64,000 bases of DNA from Sulfopaludibacter sp035606355 (GTDB lineage Bacteria; Acidobacteriota; Terriglobia; Bryobacterales; Bryobacteraceae), in NCBI GenBank assembly GCA_035606355.1, contig DATNFO010000005.1, positions 62,001 through 126,000 on the forward strand. Reading direction: 5' to 3'. The notes under the pieces were generated by a model. That model saw only the letters and a program-made list of their open reading frames with translations. It was not told where the DNA came from and did no database searches. Numbering within the stretch: position 1 is the first letter of the stretch; each line of letters starts with the position of its first letter. Below, piece after piece: positions 35,046-43,518 of the stretch. The position numbers were made by a program, and so were the translations under genes.

Positions 35046-36034
35046 GTTCCTAAGTGCGACCCTTCGCGGCGGCGGACGCTGCCGGTGAGGTCCCGGTAAA
35101 GTTCAAGATACTTTTGCGTCATTTGTGATGCGGTGAAGTTAGACTGCGGCGTAACAGGTCTCACTGTCCGGATCGCTTCCGCCATTTCCAGCGGCGTACT
35201 TACTAAGCGGGTGGCGATTTCGGGCAGGGCACCGTTCGGATACGCGATTACGGGAGTGCCGCAGGTGAGAGCTTCCATCGCGACTAACGAGCTGGTTTCC
35301 TGTGCGAGGCTCGGCGCCAGCAGGCAGCGCGCGGCGGTGAGTAGACGGGTTTTGCGTACTCCCGTCACTGGTCCGGCATAGCGTACGTTCCTGCCCAGTC
35401 GCGGCAGGATCTCTGTCTGGAAGTAGTGTTCATGTTCCGGGTATGGATACAACTCGCCTGCGAGGATCAGCGGCACTCCAGCAAGCTGCGCGGCTTCGAT
35501 CGCGATATGGAGACCTTTTTCGGGGCAGATCCTGCCCAGCGCCAGCGCAAAGTTGCGCTTACTCACCCTCGCCGGGCGAATGCTTACGCCGTTCTCGATC
35601 ACCGGAACGAACCTGGGGCACGCGCTTTGTTGTGCTCGCGATACAGCGTTCAGTGTTACCGGTAAGTCGAAGACCCGCGGCGGATACCAGGAAGGGGGTA
35701 AGTGGAGTGTCGCCAGCATCGCCGGGCCGCTGGATGGCAGGTAAGTGAGAAAGTCGATGCCATGAAAGTGCACTAAGTCAACGTCGTACCGGTGAAGCGC
35801 GGAAGCGATTGCCGTCCGATGGTTCGCCTGCGCCCATGACCGCGCCTCGCGCGTAAAGGCGCCTTTCACGCGCGGCGTGGCAATCAATGTCCCGGCCACC
35901 TGTGAGCCTTCGGCTGCAATTACGATGGAGCGGTCGCCGAGTACGGAGTCGATCTCGGTGAGCACGCGCTCGGCGCCGCCGGTCGCTTCCGGCCCTACGA
36001 TGGCGAGCGGGTAAGCGACACTGAGAATCCTCAT
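35024..36034 (-). CDS. Glycosyltransferase family 4
   Basis: A 336-residue GT-B protein. The N-terminal Rossmann domain starts MRILSVAYPLAIVGPEATGG, with VDLVHFHGID. The C-terminal nucleotide-sugar domain has NFALALGRICPEKGLHIAIEAA, the GRxxxEKG motif of GT4, and LAPSLAQETSSLVAMEALTCGTPV with the E(x7)E pair that binds the donor. The start overlaps the deacetylase stop as ATGA and its end overlaps the acyltransferase start. The acceptor is unknown. Together with the PIG-L gene it recalls glycosyl-transfer-then-deacetylation pairs seen in MshA/MshB and BshA/BshB systems, without evidence that a thiol is made. Confidence 0.9.
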   Translation of the reverse strand: MRILSVAYPLAIVGPEATGGAERVLTEIDSVLGDRSIVIAAEGSQVAGTLIATPRVKGAFTREARSWAQANHRTAIASALHRYDVDLVHFHGIDFLTYLPSSGPAMLATLHLPPSWYPPRVFDLPVTLNAVSRAQQSACPRFVPVIENGVSIRPARVSKRNFALALGRICPEKGLHIAIEAAQLAGVPLILAGELYPYPEHEHYFQTEILPRLGRNVRYAGPVTGVRKTRLLTAARCLLAPSLAQETSSLVAMEALTCGTPVIAYPNGALPEIATRLVSTPLEMAEAIRTVRPVTPQSNFTASQMTQKYLELYRDLTGSVRRREGSHLGTCSQSRN

Positions 36035-36837
36035 AGCGCCCCCTCCAGGTGCAGCGCCTTCATTGCCTCCGCGATGTACCGGCGGAACTCCGTGCCATCG
36101 ACGCCCCAGCCGAAGGTCTCATACAGGAGGATGCCGGGATGCGGCGCTTTCGTGAAATCGTAGACGGGCGCGGGGCGAAACGTCTCCTCGCCCACAGCGA
36201 ACCGGTGCAGCACGGCGGCTTGGGAGCCGTAACATTCCAGCATCTGCTGCTTGCGCCGGCTCTCCGGCTTCGTCAGCACGATCGTTTCACCGGACTCGTA
36301 CCCCGGCAGGAAACGGCTGATCTCCCAGGCGGGAGCCTTGTCCGGATCCGTATGCGAAGGCGAGGCGTGATAAGAAGTGAATTCGACGATTTCCGGCGGC
36401 GTAGGCACAAGCGCGCAGGCGGCGTGCACGGCGAAGGCAATCGCATCGTGATCGGGATGCCCGCCCTCATACGGATGCGTCAGAATCGTGCCCGGTCGAA
36501 GCTCGGCGATCAGAGCAATCGTGCGCTTCGTTAACTCGGGCAGGTTGCGCATCGCCTCCTGATCCGCAAGATCGAACGAACGGAGTTGCCGCTCCGTAAT
36601 ATGGGCGATCTCCATCGCGTTGAGTAACTCCTGACGCCGCGCGGCCGCATAATCCTCGCGGCGTTTGTAACCCGCCTCGCGAGCGAATGAGACATCGCGG
36701 GGAGCCCCATCGGTGACCGTGACGATGACGGGGTTCCGCATGCGGCTGAGGACGCCGCCCGCGCTTACCGTCTCGTCGTCGGGATGCGCCACGACGAGTA
36801 ACACGGGCCGGCGTGTCAGGGCGTCTTCAACGGGCAT
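36031..36837 (-). CDS. PIG-L family N-acetylglucosaminyl deacetylase
   Basis: A 268-residue protein with the zinc-binding motif VVAHPDDETVSAGG (residues 15-28) and the distal THPYEGGHPDHDAIAFAVH, which supplies the third ligand. PIG-L/LmbE enzymes remove N-acetyl groups from GlcNAc-containing conjugates in the cytoplasm. The start overlaps the end of the glycosidase-like gene by 11 bases and the stop overlaps the GT4 start as ATGA. Confidence 0.92.
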   Translation of the reverse strand: MPVEDALTRRPVLLVVAHPDDETVSAGGVLSRMRNPVIVTVTDGAPRDVSFAREAGYKRREDYAAARRQELLNAMEIAHITERQLRSFDLADQEAMRNLPELTKRTIALIAELRPGTILTHPYEGGHPDHDAIAFAVHAACALVPTPPEIVEFTSYHASPSHTDPDKAPAWEISRFLPGYESGETIVLTKPESRRKQQMLECYGSQAAVLHRFAVGEETFRPAPVYDFTKAPHPGILLYETFGWGVDGTEFRRYIAEAMKALHLEGAL

Positions 36838-37714
36838 AGCGGCGGGTCATAGCCGCGCAGAACTCGGCGAACTCCTCGACGCGCTGCGGCGGACTGGTGT
36901 GGTGTGGACGAATGCCGGCATTTTCCGGCGTGAAGCAGTAAGTCACAGTTACATTGAACTTATCCAGAGCCTTCATTTGGCGGTCAAACCATTTCAGCGC
37001 ATCCGGACGCTTGGAATCCGCCCAACTGAGTCCGGTGCGTAGATAGTGCACTCCCAGGTCCTTCAGCCGCTTCACGGCATCGGCAAGCCTGTGGTCTTCA
37101 AAATGAAACCACTGGCAGATGCCCATTTGCGGCGTGTATTTGGGAAACTGCTTGTAGGCCAGCTTTTCCGTGCCGTCTTCGCGCACCAGGCCCATATAAA
37201 AGTGGCGGTAATACGATGAGCCCTCCGCTTCGCGGTGGCGCGTAGTGGCCGGCCAGGCGCGCGGCAGATCGTAAAGGCTGTACCAATGGATGCGCGGCAC
37301 CTTGCCGAGGAGTAACTCAGCCGTGCGGCGCAGTCCGAACTCCTGCACCTCTTCCGCGCCGAAAGTTGAAACGCCCACTTCACTAACCCATACGGGTAAC
37401 TCGGTGACCGCGCGTATCTCCGCTATCTTCTCCGGCCATTCGTGAATGCTCCAATGATTCCAGTCCAGTGGAAAGCCGTGTACGGCGACCACATCCACGT
37501 GGTGCAGCACGCACTGCTCGTCCATATTGCGGATGAAGCCGGTGTCGATGGGAGAAATTCCGCCGAGCACGCGCGGCACGCGAGCATTCTCGGCCTTGAC
37601 CGCATCGGACGCCTGCTTCACCATGTCGGCGAAGATCTTCCAACCGGGATCTATTTCAAAGTCCCAGTGCGACATGTTGTTCGGTTCGTTCCACAGCATC
37701 ACCGCTTCAATCAC
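36827..37714 (-). CDS. Glycoside hydrolase-like TIM barrel, apparently circularly permuted
   Basis: A 295-residue protein from GTG 37714, with GGGGAGG about 8 bases upstream, so this N-terminus is well supported. It opens AVMLWNEPNN (E10 is the usual acid/base at the end of strand 4 in clan-A glycosidases), then LPVWVSEVG (E112, usual nucleophile, strand 7), then strand-8-like RIHWYSLYDLP and a typical barrel-end segment GLVREDGTEKLAYKQF. Only after that come the parts normally found at the N-terminus: ICQWFHFEDHRLADAVKRLK, HYLRTGLSWAD and VTYCFTPENAGIRP, ending EFAEFCAAMTRRYAR. Normal families run the other way round. Resembles GH39/beta-xylosidase-type proteins. No signal peptide, so cytoplasmic. 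Confidence 0.72.
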   Translation of the reverse strand: MIEAVMLWNEPNNMSHWDFEIDPGWKIFADMVKQASDAVKAENARVPRVLGGISPIDTGFIRNMDEQCVLHHVDVVAVHGFPLDWNHWSIHEWPEKIAEIRAVTELPVWVSEVGVSTFGAEEVQEFGLRRTAELLLGKVPRIHWYSLYDLPRAWPATTRHREAEGSSYYRHFYMGLVREDGTEKLAYKQFPKYTPQMGICQWFHFEDHRLADAVKRLKDLGVHYLRTGLSWADSKRPDALKWFDRQMKALDKFNVTVTYCFTPENAGIRPHHTSPPQRVEEFAEFCAAMTRRYAR

Positions 37715-38501
37715 GGCGGCGGCCTCCCCGTAAGGCGCGCACTAACTCATCGCTGCCGCAGTGCGACCAATCCTGCATTGCCGCCGCCTGACAGACAAAG
37801 ACTTCCAGTTCCGGGTGGTCAATGATGTGGAAGCCGGCGCTGCGCAGCATCGCTTCCGCGCAGGCGACGTTGGGAATCCACCAGTTGGTGGGATCGTCCG
37901 CGTACCTGTCTTCCACGAAGTGTAGCTTCGGGTAACCTGGGTCATTGAAAACGGCTTTCTCGGAAAATGGGTAATCCCCGTCGATGCGGTCCACCTCCGT
38001 GCTGCCGCGGAGCAGGGACTGGAACACCAACTTATCCCGCGCCACCGTTTCGTGGATGAGATCGAGCGCGAGTAAGGGGTGCCGCAGATGATAGAGCACG
38101 CCCATAAAGATGACCCAATCAAACTTTTCGCCGAGATGGCCCACTTCATAGACGGAGAGCCGGTGAAATTCAATGTCCGCGCCCACCACCTGGGCCGCAA
38201 ACCGCGCCTGCGCGAGGTAGCGCTCGTCGTGGTCGATGGCGACGACGCGGTCGGCGCCGCGCCGCTTCATTTCGAGGGAATAGAAGCCGGCGTTGCAGCC
38301 GATATCGAGCACTGTTTTCCCGCGCAGATCCCGCGGAATCGCATGCTCGAAACTCTTCCACTTGAAGCTCGGATAGTCGCCGAGAAAATGGTTCGGCGCG
38401 GTCTCCACGCCGTTGAGATTGAGATTGTGAAACCAATCGCCAAGTTCGCTGACGCGGCCGCGAATCTCTTCAGCGCTCCACTGACGCGTGGCGGTCCTCA
38501 T
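37707..38501 (-). CDS. SAM-dependent methyltransferase, CmoB/DUF1698-like (TIGR04290-like)
   Basis: A 264-residue protein from ATG 38501, overlapping the nucleotidyltransferase stop as ATGA; the longer frame to 38723 overlaps that gene and is not real. LGDWFHNLNLNGVETAPNHF and KTVLDIGCNAGFYSLEMKRRG (motif I) are followed by FDWVIFMGVLYHLRHPLLAL. The C-terminal PKLHFVEDRYADDPTNWWIP is the hallmark of the CmoB-like DUF1698 group. From memory this matches TIGR04290, methyltransferases that sit in glycosyltransferase clusters. It probably methylates a sugar or carboxylate in the pathway product. The end overlaps the glycosidase-like start by 8 bases. Confidence 0.88.
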   Translation of the reverse strand: MRTATRQWSAEEIRGRVSELGDWFHNLNLNGVETAPNHFLGDYPSFKWKSFEHAIPRDLRGKTVLDIGCNAGFYSLEMKRRGADRVVAIDHDERYLAQARFAAQVVGADIEFHRLSVYEVGHLGEKFDWVIFMGVLYHLRHPLLALDLIHETVARDKLVFQSLLRGSTEVDRIDGDYPFSEKAVFNDPGYPKLHFVEDRYADDPTNWWIPNVACAEAMLRSAGFHIIDHPELEVFVCQAAAMQDWSHCGSDELVRALRGGRRRD

Positions 38502-39226
38502 ACGTGCGCCCCGCTGAGAAGGCCGATGGCCTCGCGATACCCGTGCAGCGTTCCGACGTCCACATAATCGGTGCCGGCCGGGATGCCCTGCGCTACACCA
38601 CCCTCGGCGAGCCAGGCATTGACGAGCGTGCCGATGTATTCGTCCGTATGGCGGCGGCGCTGCCACAGCGCGTGCAGCTCCGCGAGCACGCTGCCGGGCA
38701 TTTTGAACGCGCCCCAGATCCAACGGCAGCCGATGTCGGGTTGCTTGACGCGGATTTCCTGTACACGGCCCGCATCGTCGGTCAGAACCGCGTCGAAGAG
38801 CTCGGGCCGCTCCACGGGGAAAAGCAGAAAGGAGAGGCGGTCGTCGGGTAGCTTGCGGAGAGCGTCTTCGGGGAACCAGATGGTGTCGGGCAGTCCGACG
38901 ATCGCCGGTTCATCGGGGCGAATGAGCGGGAGCGCCCGGAAAATCGCATCGCACAATCCCGCGGCCACGGGCTGCACGGTGTAGCAGACGCTCGCGGTGG
39001 ATACTTGCGCGCTGTAATACTCCAGAATGTCGCTCTTGCCGGGCGATATGACGAAGCAGATTTTGTCCGCGCCGCCCAGAATCATACGGTCGACGAGATA
39101 TTCGCTGACGGCGCGCGGGCGCTCCGTTTCCCCATCGAAGCGGCTGCCCACGGGGAGCAGCTCCTTGGAAAACGCCAGCGGCTGAATGCGGCTGCCGATG
39201 CCGGCAGCGGGCACGATTCCCCACAT
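38498..39226 (-). CDS. Sugar-1-phosphate nucleotidyltransferase
   Basis: A 242-residue protein. ATG 39226 comes immediately after the stop of the CgeB-like gene (TGATATG) and gives MWGIVPAAGIGSRIQPLAFS, with SKELLPVG supplying the conserved Lys-Glu segment. The longer frame to 39412 lies within the preceding gene. SEYLVDRMILGGADKICFV and VGLPDTIWFPEDAL (GLPDT metal-binding Asp) are as in GalU/RmlA-type enzymes. It probably activates the sugar used by the two glycosyltransferases of the operon. Short for the family, with no beta-helix domain. Confidence 0.88.
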   Translation of the reverse strand: MWGIVPAAGIGSRIQPLAFSKELLPVGSRFDGETERPRAVSEYLVDRMILGGADKICFVISPGKSDILEYYSAQVSTASVCYTVQPVAAGLCDAIFRALPLIRPDEPAIVGLPDTIWFPEDALRKLPDDRLSFLLFPVERPELFDAVLTDDAGRVQEIRVKQPDIGCRWIWGAFKMPGSVLAELHALWQRRRHTDEYIGTLVNAWLAEGGVAQGIPAGTDYVDVGTLHGYREAIGLLSGAHV

Positions 39227-39227
39227 A

Positions 39228-40340
39228 TCAGATCTCCATTCGGCTGCCGCTCGCGGCCCCCGCTTCCACCGGCAGGGAGAGCGCGGCCTCCAGAATATTT
39301 TCGAGTTCCAGGGCGCGATGCGCCGCGGTGTGCGCGGAGAGTGCGCGATCGCGGCCCGCGCGTGCCATGCGGGCAAGGTCCTCCGGCGAACGGTCCAGCG
39401 CTTCGAGCACATGCCTGGTGGTGCGCGCGACCAGGATTTCGCGCTCCGGCTCGAAAAAGTAATCGAGCCCGTCCCATTCGTCGCTCACGATGGGAACGCC
39501 GCACGCGGCAGCTTCGAAGAGCCGTCCCGAAGGGCAGTAACCCATCGCGGCCATGGGCGCTCGCGTCACGCTGAGAGTAAGTCGCGAAGAGGAATAGAAA
39601 GCCGGATGCTCCGGCGGCGGCACGTGCGGATTGAAGAAGAGATTTTCCGTCCACGGGAACTCTTTCGGATACTGCGGACCGGCCATCAGGAAGCGCATGG
39701 CGGGACGGCTGCGGGCAGGCTCGAGGAACAGCGTATCGAGAGCAGCCTGACGGTCCGAGGCATAGGTGCCGAGATAGGAAAGATCGCAGCGAAAGCGGTC
39801 TTCGCAGCGCGCGGGATGATGATGCTCGGGGTCGACGCTGCCGTACAGCGGCGCGACATGGCGCGCGCCGAGCAGAGTCTTCAGATCGGTGAGCGCGCGG
39901 CCGCCCGTGTAGGAAAGCACAAGATCGAAATCGCCGAGACCGTTTGGCGGAAGGTAATCGACACGCTGACCGGCTTGCACGCGGCTGATGGTAATGCCCG
40001 TGTCCAGATCGTAGAAGCAGCGGATGCGGGCGGGGGAGGAGAGCACTGCATCGGTAGCCGCGGTGGCATCGGGGCAATATGAAGTGACGACGGCCGCGTC
40101 GCAGTCGGCGAGGTGGCCCAGCGCGCGCGCTCGCACAGCCTCCCAGGAGGGGTAGAGGATGAGATCGCCTCCGGGAAGGCCCCATAGGTCCCGGTGCTCG
40201 GCGTAATAGGGTGTATCGCGCTCGAAGAAAACTACGCGATGGCCCAGGTGCGAGAGCGCACGGATCAGGCCGCGCCATAACGTAGCGTGGCCGTTGCCCC
40301 ACGAGGAACTGACGGACAAGCCGAAAATGACGAGCTTCAC
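39228..40340 (-). CDS. CgeB-like glycosyltransferase
   Basis: A 370-residue protein from GTG 40340, the first gene of the operon. The opening KLVIFGLSVSSSWGNGHATL and HLGHRVVFFERDTPYYAEHR match the CgeB/DUF3880-type glycosyltransferase group. The second half has YLGTYASDRQAALDTLFLEP, GYCPSGRLFEAAACGVPIVSDEW (donor-binding E and G residues) and EILVARTTRHVLEALD, the glycosyltransferase-1-type pattern. Function in these clusters is unknown. The divergent gene upstream starts 81 bases away, leaving a short shared promoter region. Confidence 0.85.
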   Translation of the reverse strand: MKLVIFGLSVSSSWGNGHATLWRGLIRALSHLGHRVVFFERDTPYYAEHRDLWGLPGGDLILYPSWEAVRARALGHLADCDAAVVTSYCPDATAATDAVLSSPARIRCFYDLDTGITISRVQAGQRVDYLPPNGLGDFDLVLSYTGGRALTDLKTLLGARHVAPLYGSVDPEHHHPARCEDRFRCDLSYLGTYASDRQAALDTLFLEPARSRPAMRFLMAGPQYPKEFPWTENLFFNPHVPPPEHPAFYSSSRLTLSVTRAPMAAMGYCPSGRLFEAAACGVPIVSDEWDGLDYFFEPEREILVARTTRHVLEALDRSPEDLARMARAGRDRALSAHTAAHRALELENILEAALSLPVEAGAASGSRMEI

Positions 40341-40420
40341 AGTTCCAAGGATTGCAGATGGTGTGCGGATCTACCGTTCGTTTGGGAACAAAGGGCGCCG
40401 GTAACGCATACTGTAAAGCG

Positions 40421-41008
40421 ATGACTACGTTATACCTTGTACGGCACGGCAATAACGATTTCGTCGGAGGACGGATCGCCGGTTGGCTGCCTGGCGTGCA
40501 TTTAAACGAGGAAGGTCGCGCGCAGGCGGAGCGCGCGGCGGAGTTACTTGCGGGGCGTGGGATTCAGGCGCTCTATACCAGTCCCCTCGAACGCGCGCAG
40601 CAGACCGCCGCGGCGATCGGGCGGAAGCTTGGGCTGGAAGCGCAGGTCCGCGAGAACCTGGGCGAGGTGCGTTATGGCGAATGGACCGGTAAGTCATTTT
40701 CGGAGTTAGATGCCGATCCGCGGTGGAAGGTATATAACACGTTCCGGAGCGGGACTCGTCCGCCGGGAGGTGAATCGATGCTCGATTGCCAGCGGCGTCT
40801 TGTCGCAGAAGTTGAGTGGCTCCGGGAGCGGCACGATGGCGAGAGCGTGGCCGTAGTAAGTCACGGCGATATCATCCGGGCGGCCCTGTTGTGGGCGCTC
40901 GGGTCGGGCATCGACTGCTTCTCGCGATTAGAAGTGCGTGTCGGAAGTGTCAGTATTGTCGAGGTCGCGGACTGGGGATGTCTTGTGAAGGGCGTGAACT
41001 GGTTTTGA
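40421..41008 (+). CDS. Histidine phosphatase family protein
   Basis: A 195-residue protein from ATG 40421; the frame extends to 40352 but that stretch is not family-like. TTLYLVRHGNNDFVGGRIAGW has the catalytic RHG, YTSPLERAQQTAAAIG the second conserved part, EVRYGEWTGKSFSEL the YGxWEG-like segment and AVVSHGDIIRAALLWALG the distal His. The pattern is that of CobC/PhoE-type broad phosphatases rather than glycolytic mutase. Divergent from the glycan operon, so a role with it is possible but unproven. Confidence 0.88.
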   Translation: MTTLYLVRHGNNDFVGGRIAGWLPGVHLNEEGRAQAERAAELLAGRGIQALYTSPLERAQQTAAAIGRKLGLEAQVRENLGEVRYGEWTGKSFSELDADPRWKVYNTFRSGTRPPGGESMLDCQRRLVAEVEWLRERHDGESVAVVSHGDIIRAALLWALGSGIDCFSRLEVRVGSVSIVEVADWGCLVKGVNWF

Positions 41009-41018
41009 AAGGCATTTC

Positions 41019-41053
41019 AGGCTTTGGACCCGATTTTAGCGGGTCCAAAGCCT
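41019..41053. terminator. Strong hairpin between convergent genes
   Basis: A perfect 14-bp stem AGGCTTTGGACCCG / CGGGTCCAAAGCCT with a 7-base loop (ATTTTAG). It lies between the histidine phosphatase stop (41008) and the end of the small secreted gene (41062), so it could act on both strands. T-tracts are weak on both sides. Confidence 0.75.
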
Positions 41054-41061
41054 AAAATGGT

Positions 41062-41334
41062 TTACCGGCCCGTACCCGCAGTGGAATCGGTGGTTTTCGT
41101 CTTAGTCTTTACTTTTCCATGATGTTTCTTAACCTTCGTGTTCGTGGTGCTTGACTCCGACTGCACCCCGCCCATACCGTCGTTGCTGGTGGTCGTGCTG
41201 GTAGAGTTGCTGGTCACGTCTTTCCCATGGTGCTTCGACTGCGTATTCGTCTGCGTGTCCGTACTCTGGCTCTGGACGGGCGCCTGCGCCAAGGCCAATC
41301 CTGCGCAAATGGCTGAGATCGCTAAGAGTTTCAT
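41062..41334 (-). CDS. Small secreted Ser/Thr/Lys-rich protein
   Basis: A 90-residue protein: signal peptide MKLLAISAICAGLALAQ, then a low-complexity mature part rich in Ser, Thr, Asn, Gln and Lys with two KHHGK units (34-38 and 70-74). It has no Cys and is predicted disordered. It resembles abundant small exported acidobacterial proteins of unknown role. Confidence 0.65.
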   Translation of the reverse strand: MKLLAISAICAGLALAQAPVQSQSTDTQTNTQSKHHGKDVTSNSTSTTTSNDGMGGVQSESSTTNTKVKKHHGKVKTKTKTTDSTAGTGR

Positions 41335-41443
41335 ATATGATTCCCCTCCGCTGGTACGTGTAGCAACTCCGGGACCAAACCTCCGGACTTTCCCCCGGTT
41401 GAAATTGTCCGCTGATGTACAGTCGCGAGGAGCGCGCGAAACG

Positions 41444-42643
41444 CTAGTTCCGAGCGATCATCTCGACGATCTCCTGGCCGATCGCCAGCGACGCCGTAGC
41501 TGCCGGGCTGGGGGCGTTGAGCACGTGAAGAGCGTTCCGGCGGGCGATGAGTTGGAAGTCCTGGATGATGTCGCCTGCAGGCGAGAGCGCCTGCGCACGC
41601 ACGCCGCTGCCGCCGGTGGCGAGGTCGGACGGTTGGATTTCCGGCACCAGGCGCCGCAGAGATTGACAGAAGATCTCTTTACTGAAACTGCGCCGTAACT
41701 CGAACCATGCCATCGAGGGGTACTTGCGGAGGAACCGCCAAAAGCCGCGATAGGTGAGCGCATCGAAGAGGTCGGCCGCGTTGAAGTCGGTCTTGCGATA
41801 GCCTTCGCGGGCGAAGGCCAGGACGGCGTTGGGTCCGGCTTCCACGCCGCCATGGATCAGTCGCGTGAAGTGCACGCCCAGAAATGGAAAGCGCGGGTCG
41901 GGCACGGGGTAGATCAGATTGCGCACCAGGTGGGCGCTCTCCGGCTTGAGCTTGAAGTATTCACCGCGGAACGGCACGATGCGGATGTCGCGCGGTTCGC
42001 CGGCGCTGGCTGCCACCCGGTCGGCATGAAGACCGGCGCAGGTGATCAGAAAGCGGCCTTCGACCGCGCCGGCGGTGGATTCGGCGGTCCATGCGGACGA
42101 GGTCTGCCGCAGACGCGTCACGCGGGCGCCGGTGATCACACGCACGCCGCGCGATTGCAACTTTTCGACCAGAACGTCGCAGACGCGGAGATAATCGACG
42201 ATACCTTCCTGCGGAACGCGCAACGCGGCGACGCCGCCCACGTGCGGCTCGATTTCGAGCATTTCCGGACGCGAAAGCCACCGCAAGCCTTCGAGTCCGT
42301 TGGCGATGCCGCGCTCGTGCAGGTCGCGCAGGCGCTGGACTTCCGAATCGCCCGCGGCGACCACGAGTTTGCCGCACACGTCGTGCGGCACCCCATTTTC
42401 CAGGCAGAACTCGACCATCTGCCGGATGCCTTGCACGGCGAGACGCGCCTTCACGCTGCCGGGCTTATAGTACAGACCACAGTGCAGCACGCCGCTGTTG
42501 TGGCCCGTCTGGTGCGCTCCCACGCGCGGCTCTTTTTCCAGTAGCGTGATGGGCGAGGAAGGGAACCGTTCGCTGAAACGGAGGGCAGTGGCGAGTCCGA
42601 CGATCCCGCCGCCGACGATCAAAGCGCTGCCAGGGTCAGTCAA
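41444..42643 (-). CDS. lhgO: L-2-hydroxyglutarate oxidase
   Basis: A 399-residue FAD protein. SALIVGGGIVGLATALRFSE is the dinucleotide-binding site and the LhgO-type motifs are VGAHQTGHNSGVLHCGLYYK and PYP-like LIYPVPDPRFPFLGVHFTR, together with VEAGPNAVLAFAREGY. The C-terminus has the FAD-binding HVLNAPSPAATASLAIG. It oxidises L-2-hydroxyglutarate to 2-oxoglutarate and passes electrons to the quinone pool at the membrane. It ends just before a 109-base gap and starts 38 bases from the divergent XdhC gene. Confidence 0.93.
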   Translation of the reverse strand: MTDPGSALIVGGGIVGLATALRFSERFPSSPITLLEKEPRVGAHQTGHNSGVLHCGLYYKPGSVKARLAVQGIRQMVEFCLENGVPHDVCGKLVVAAGDSEVQRLRDLHERGIANGLEGLRWLSRPEMLEIEPHVGGVAALRVPQEGIVDYLRVCDVLVEKLQSRGVRVITGARVTRLRQTSSAWTAESTAGAVEGRFLITCAGLHADRVAASAGEPRDIRIVPFRGEYFKLKPESAHLVRNLIYPVPDPRFPFLGVHFTRLIHGGVEAGPNAVLAFAREGYRKTDFNAADLFDALTYRGFWRFLRKYPSMAWFELRRSFSKEIFCQSLRRLVPEIQPSDLATGGSGVRAQALSPAGDIIQDFQLIARRNALHVLNAPSPAATASLAIGQEIVEMIARN

Positions 42644-42681
42644 AGCAAATTGTAGCGGATGGACGCTATAATTGCCTGTGA

Positions 42682-43518
42682 ATGGACGTTTTTTCGGAGT
42701 TGGTGCGCCTTCGCGGCTTGGGACAGAAGTGTGCCCTCGCCACGATTGTGGAGGTGCGCGGCTCCATCCCCAGTTATGAAAGCGCCAAACTGCTGGTCCG
42801 CGAGGACGGCAGCCTGGTGGGAACCATCGGCGGCGGCTGCGTCGAGGCCGAGGTTTGGAACGCGGCGCGCGAAGTGCTGGAAACGGAAAAGCCGAAGCGG
42901 CTGACCTTCAATCTCGGCCAGGACGCCGCCTACGATAACGGTCTCATCTGCGGCGGCCAATTGGAAGTTTTCGTCGAGCCCGTGCTGCCCATCCCGACCG
43001 CGTTCATTTTCGGCGGCGGCCATATTTCGAAGAGCCTGTCGAAGGCTGCCACCCTCGCCGGTTTCAGCACCGTGGTGATCGACAATCGCGAGGCGTTCGC
43101 CAATCGCGACCGCTTCCCCGAAGCGGAGGCCGTTCTCGCCGCCGAGTACGAAGAAGCGTTTCCCAACCTCACCATCACCGAAAACAGTTACCTGGTGATT
43201 GTGACGCGCGGGCATCGCGACGATATGAGGGTGCTCAAACTGGCCATCGCCACACCGGCGCGGTACATCGCGATGATCGGCAGCAAGCGCAAGGTGCTGA
43301 ACGTCATCCGCGAACTCGAAAAGGAAGGCGTGCCGCGCGAAGCCTTCGACCGGCTGCACGCCCCCATGGGGTTGGACATAGGCGCGATATCGCCGGAAGA
43401 AATTGCCATTGCCGTAACCGCCGAGATGATCGCGGTGCGGCGCAACGCCACGGGAAACTGGCGCGCGGCATCTCTCTCTATATTCGCGGACGCCGCGAAG
43501 GCTCTGTTGCGCAAGTGA
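42682..43518 (+). CDS. XdhC-family molybdenum hydroxylase maturation protein
   Basis: A 278-residue protein. The N-terminal XdhC part has CALATIVEVRGSIPSYESAKLL and GTIGGGCVEAEVW; the C-terminal Rossmann part has FIFGGGHISKSLSKAATLAGF and YLVIVTRGHRDDMRVLK, followed by YIAMIGSKRK. XdhC proteins insert sulfurated molybdenum cofactor into xanthine-dehydrogenase-type enzymes. Its stop overlaps the start of the MocA-like gene as GTGA, and the pair is a common maturation unit, but no molybdenum hydroxylase structural gene is in this window. Confidence 0.92.
   Translation: MDVFSELVRLRGLGQKCALATIVEVRGSIPSYESAKLLVREDGSLVGTIGGGCVEAEVWNAAREVLETEKPKRLTFNLGQDAAYDNGLICGGQLEVFVEPVLPIPTAFIFGGGHISKSLSKAATLAGFSTVVIDNREAFANRDRFPEAEAVLAAEYEEAFPNLTITENSYLVIVTRGHRDDMRVLKLAIATPARYIAMIGSKRKVLNVIRELEKEGVPREAFDRLHAPMGLDIGAISPEEIAIAVTAEMIAVRRNATGNWRAASLSIFADAAKALLRK

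Noticed and set aside
35024..36837. Mycothiol/bacillithiol biosynthesis (GT4 plus PIG-L)
   Set aside because: No MshC/BshC-type ligase is in the operon and the neighbouring acyltransferase and glycosidase do not fit; the pair alone is not sufficient.
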